Positions 61,275-64,000 of a stretch of 64,000 nucleotides of DNA are shown here, piece by piece. The first letter of the stretch is position 1. Each line of letters opens with the position of its first letter. Source of the stretch: Nymphaea colorata (lineage: Eukaryota > Streptophyta > Magnoliopsida > Nymphaeales > Nymphaeaceae); assembly GCF_008831285.2 (NCBI RefSeq), contig NC_045150.1, forward strand, positions 3,174,001 through 3,238,000. Reading direction: 5' to 3'. The translations under genes were made by a program, and so were the position numbers. The notes under the pieces are model-generated. The model was not told the DNA's origin, made no database searches, and saw nothing but the letters and a program-made list of their open reading frames with translations.

Positions 61275-63185
61275 CGCGGGGGAACTGGAGAGTGGGTTGA
61301 CCGTCTTCTCTTGTAAAGTGAGCTCTTCGACAAGTGACGTTATTAGAACGACGACAGAAGTGTAATATTACTTTTCTATCCCTGTGTTTAATTTGGGCAA
61401 AAAAAAAAATCGGAGAACTTGGTCAAATAAGGGAGGTCTGTTTTGAACATGATATTCAATTTTAGATGAATTTGGATTCAGATAAAACGGAACCCGAAAA
61501 ATTAACAAATTTAAATACTACTATTTGTTGAGACCTGAAACGCTATTAGTAACATTTAGTAATATGTTAAAATATTATATATATATATATATTGTGTGGC
61601 GTTGGATCCGAACAATGACAAACTTTTTGGACGGAGGGCACCTGGTTGGGGGTATAAGGGTAATTAGACCCACGTTCACGTTTGGCTGCTTCCATTAGGT
61701 GGCTATTATGGCGCTCACGCGTCGGCGGTCCTTTTGTCTTTGCCTCCTCCAACGGTCCAACCCAATGTCGATGGCGAGCGGGAAGCACTGCATACGTGGC
61801 CTTGAGCTCCCCACCACCCGAGCCAACGGTCCGGTGGTTGGTCTGGGTGGGACCACGCGCGTGGACGATAATTTCATTGCCAAATTCAATTTTAAAGCTT
61901 TATAAATTCTCAAAATACAAAGTTTGACATTCATTTGCTCATAAAACCTGTCAAATAAGATTGATCTAAGGTTCGTATTTTTCTTTTCTCCATATGGTTG
62001 TGCTTGATGTATTAATGCCATTTATAGCACTTAATATGGTATTAATGCCATTGATAGCACTTAACAGAGTTCACAAGAAATGCAAACCAAGCATTTTTCA
62101 CTTGGCTGGTCTATCAGCTAAATTTTTCATTCTTTAAAACTAAATTATATCATTTAAAAATGCATTCTGTAAGGCTAAATTTATTGCATCTACTTTGCGG
62201 GTTCAATGGGATGTGGGCTTTTGGCATGAGACAAATCTTAACAATTTGTACTTAAGGAAATGCTCCAAAGGGGAGGAAGATGTGCTCTGCTATGAAGGAA
62301 AGCCATCAAGATATGGTTGGCACTAAGGCATGGGCAGAATGAAGAAGGTTGCTGAAACTTCCTCTCTCTGAAGCTCAGACGTTCACTTACATCGCATGTG
62401 AAGGAAGATTGCCAATCTGCTGTGGGAGGAGGAATCTAACCAATAATCTGTTACATACATATCTGAATTTGTCAAGAGAATAATAACAAATAAATAATTG
62501 TTGTTTTGCTCCACCGCGAGTTCCAGCAAACCGTTAGGTTTTTTTCTTGGGAGTTCTCTTCTTAGAATTTTGATCTTTTCGGAAGAACCTTAGAAATTTA
62601 AAAAAAAAAGGAAAATATATAGAATTTTGACTGCTCTCAAGAAAAATCTCATAAATTTAAAAGAATGAACAGTATATAAAATGATAATGAACTTATGAAT
62701 CAATGAGTTTTCTAATAATTAATTGTCCTAAAAAAATATTGATAAAGATTCAAGGTGGGTTTTAAAATTAACAAACTGACAAAAAAAAAGCTATGATTGA
62801 AAAACGAGTAAAAGTATTATAACACAAAAAACTATGATTGATTCCCTAAATTGTTCTATTTATATTTTACATCCTTCTTAAAAAAGCAGATCTAAACTCC
62901 TAAAATCTGTCATCCTAGAACTTTCATCATATTGGATCCACGGTCCAGGTTAATGAAAGACAAATTATAAAGTACAAAAAGGACCCCACTATTCAATGAG
63001 TTCAAACTCCAATGAGCATTGATTTATTCTTTAAAAATTTACTTTGGGATTTTCTTTTTCATCTTAAATTTTATAAAAAGGACCACCTTGTGTAGCTTTG
63101 CTAACAAAGGCTACGGTTTTCAAGCAAAGCATATTGCAAATTTGAATAAGATATAATAAAATGAATTTTTTTTTTGCTTTATTAA
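61275..63185. other. Upstream region of copy 2 and spacer
   Basis: Includes the promoter side of copy 2 and a (TA)n run at about 61,576-61,592. A GC-rich patch at 61,690-61,870 recurs in part at 63,945-64,000 upstream of the pseudogene, marking the tandem duplication unit. 61,900-63,185 is AT-rich without recognisable genes. Confidence 0.5.
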
Positions 63186-63749
63186 ACTACCTCCAGTAAA
63201 TGGAGCAGGTAAGCATGATCCAAATCTTCAAGTCTGGTAAATGGTACTACAGGAAGCAGAAGAAACCGTATTAGACAAACGGGTCAAAACCCGGATCCAA
63301 AATCCCCGCATCAATAAGGAACTAGCCGTTATTTCCTGCTACGGTCATGTGCACGGGCCAGAGACGGTAATAGAAATTCCACTGTTTCCCGGCGACGGTA
63401 TGACCGGAAAGGCCGCCTCCATGGCGGACCTTCGACCGTTAGCGTTGCTTGGGTCTGAGGAGAGGTAGATTGCAGGCGTCCCACCTCGCTCGGAGAGATA
63501 GACCAGAGAGTCACCGTAGAAGAAGCCATTGTAGTTGACGGATATACCGTCTGTGGCCTGAACCTCCAGACTGGAATCAACATGGAAGTCTGGTGACAGA
63601 ACGGGCACCGTGACTATGTCGAAGGCATAGTTAGACCTAGCGTAGGTGGTGAAGACGATGGACGTTGGGCTCTCTGTAGCAGAAGACCTTTTTTGGCCCT
63701 TCCTTGCTTTGAGCTCAAAAGTCGACAATCTGCTCAAATCTAGATCCAT
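63186..63749 (-). pseudogene. Third propeller copy, internally deleted
   Basis: The 5' part (63,749-63,380) is near-identical to codons ~25-125 of copy 2 (ATESPTSIVFTTYARSNYAF, VNYNGFFYGDSL, SERGGTPAIYLSSDPS). The signal peptide is replaced by an unrelated MDLDLSRLSTFELK... start. After about residue 110 the sequence jumps to the C-terminal end of copy 2: the minus-strand words CACATGACCGTAGCAGGAAA at about 63,330-63,352 match the copy-2 codons near 59,190-59,215, with the frame lost. The copied 3' flank follows. About 1.7 kb of propeller is thus deleted. Not expected to be functional. Confidence 0.85.
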
Positions 63750-64000
63750 ACCCGGCCTCTTTCATACTTTCAAGGTCGGTTTGGTGTTTCGTGCCAATAG
63801 ATAAACTCAAATTAGAAAGGATGATTTAAATTTTCAAGTCTGATTTAATGAATTTGGATTTAGGAAGCACCAAATTCAAAAAAAAAATAAAAAAATTGAA
63901 CACCACTAGCTATTGAGACCTTTGACCATAAAAAAATTAGCTTTTATTGGGTTAGGGTGGGACCCACTGCACAAGCGGCCTCGAGTCCACCACCTGACAC
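63750..64000. other. Upstream flank of the pseudogene
   Basis: Partly homologous to the upstream region of copy 2 (GAGACCT at 63,916 and the GC-rich end at 63,945-64,000). Nothing else seen before the window ends. Confidence 0.55.

Overview
The window is nuclear DNA of a flowering plant. Spliced genes have GT/AG introns, proteins match plant chloroplast and mRNA-export families, and LTR retrotransposons of plant Copia and Gypsy types sit nested in each other and inside introns. The species cannot be named. Multi-kilobase TE-filled introns point to a genome with substantial repeat load.

Layout. 1-5,090: mostly featureless, with an orphan LTR/primer-site remnant and a 0.7-kb purine-rich tract. 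5,091-19,160: probable 5' leader region of a UIEF-like mRNA export gene, interrupted by a Ty3/Gypsy chromovirus (7,360-18,504) that itself carries a Ty1/Copia element (7,903-13,581). 19,161-22,188: coding exons of the UIEF-like gene (+). 25,191-41,340: a chloroplast START/polyketide-cyclase-like gene (-) with seven coding exons; two of its introns have each received a Copia element (28,082-32,118 on + and 33,343-38,059 on -). About 43,190-48,560: a striking block in which decayed coding-like sequence flanks roughly eight and a half tandem ~440-bp units. Each unit carries a TATA box, a tRNA-Met primer-site-like motif and a conserved hairpin, reminiscent of the regulatory region of an endogenous pararetrovirus or LTR element. 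49,321-50,627: a short non-autonomous LTR element. 51,260-53,916: a PsbP-domain (PPD2-like) thylakoid lumen protein gene (-). 55,484-61,274: two intronless, GC-rich tandem genes (-) for secreted TolB/DPP6-N-like beta-propeller proteins, followed at 63,186-63,749 by a third copy reduced to a pseudogene by a large internal deletion.

The host genes do not form a pathway: mRNA export, two unrelated plastid proteins and a secreted propeller family are simply neighbours. The strongest genome-evolution signals are the ordered TE nesting (target-site duplications plus LTR divergence give relative ages), the intronic Copia pair, the promoter/primer-site array, and the tandem birth and decay of the propeller genes. 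All percentages are hand counts from the sequence; no database or alignment tool was used.
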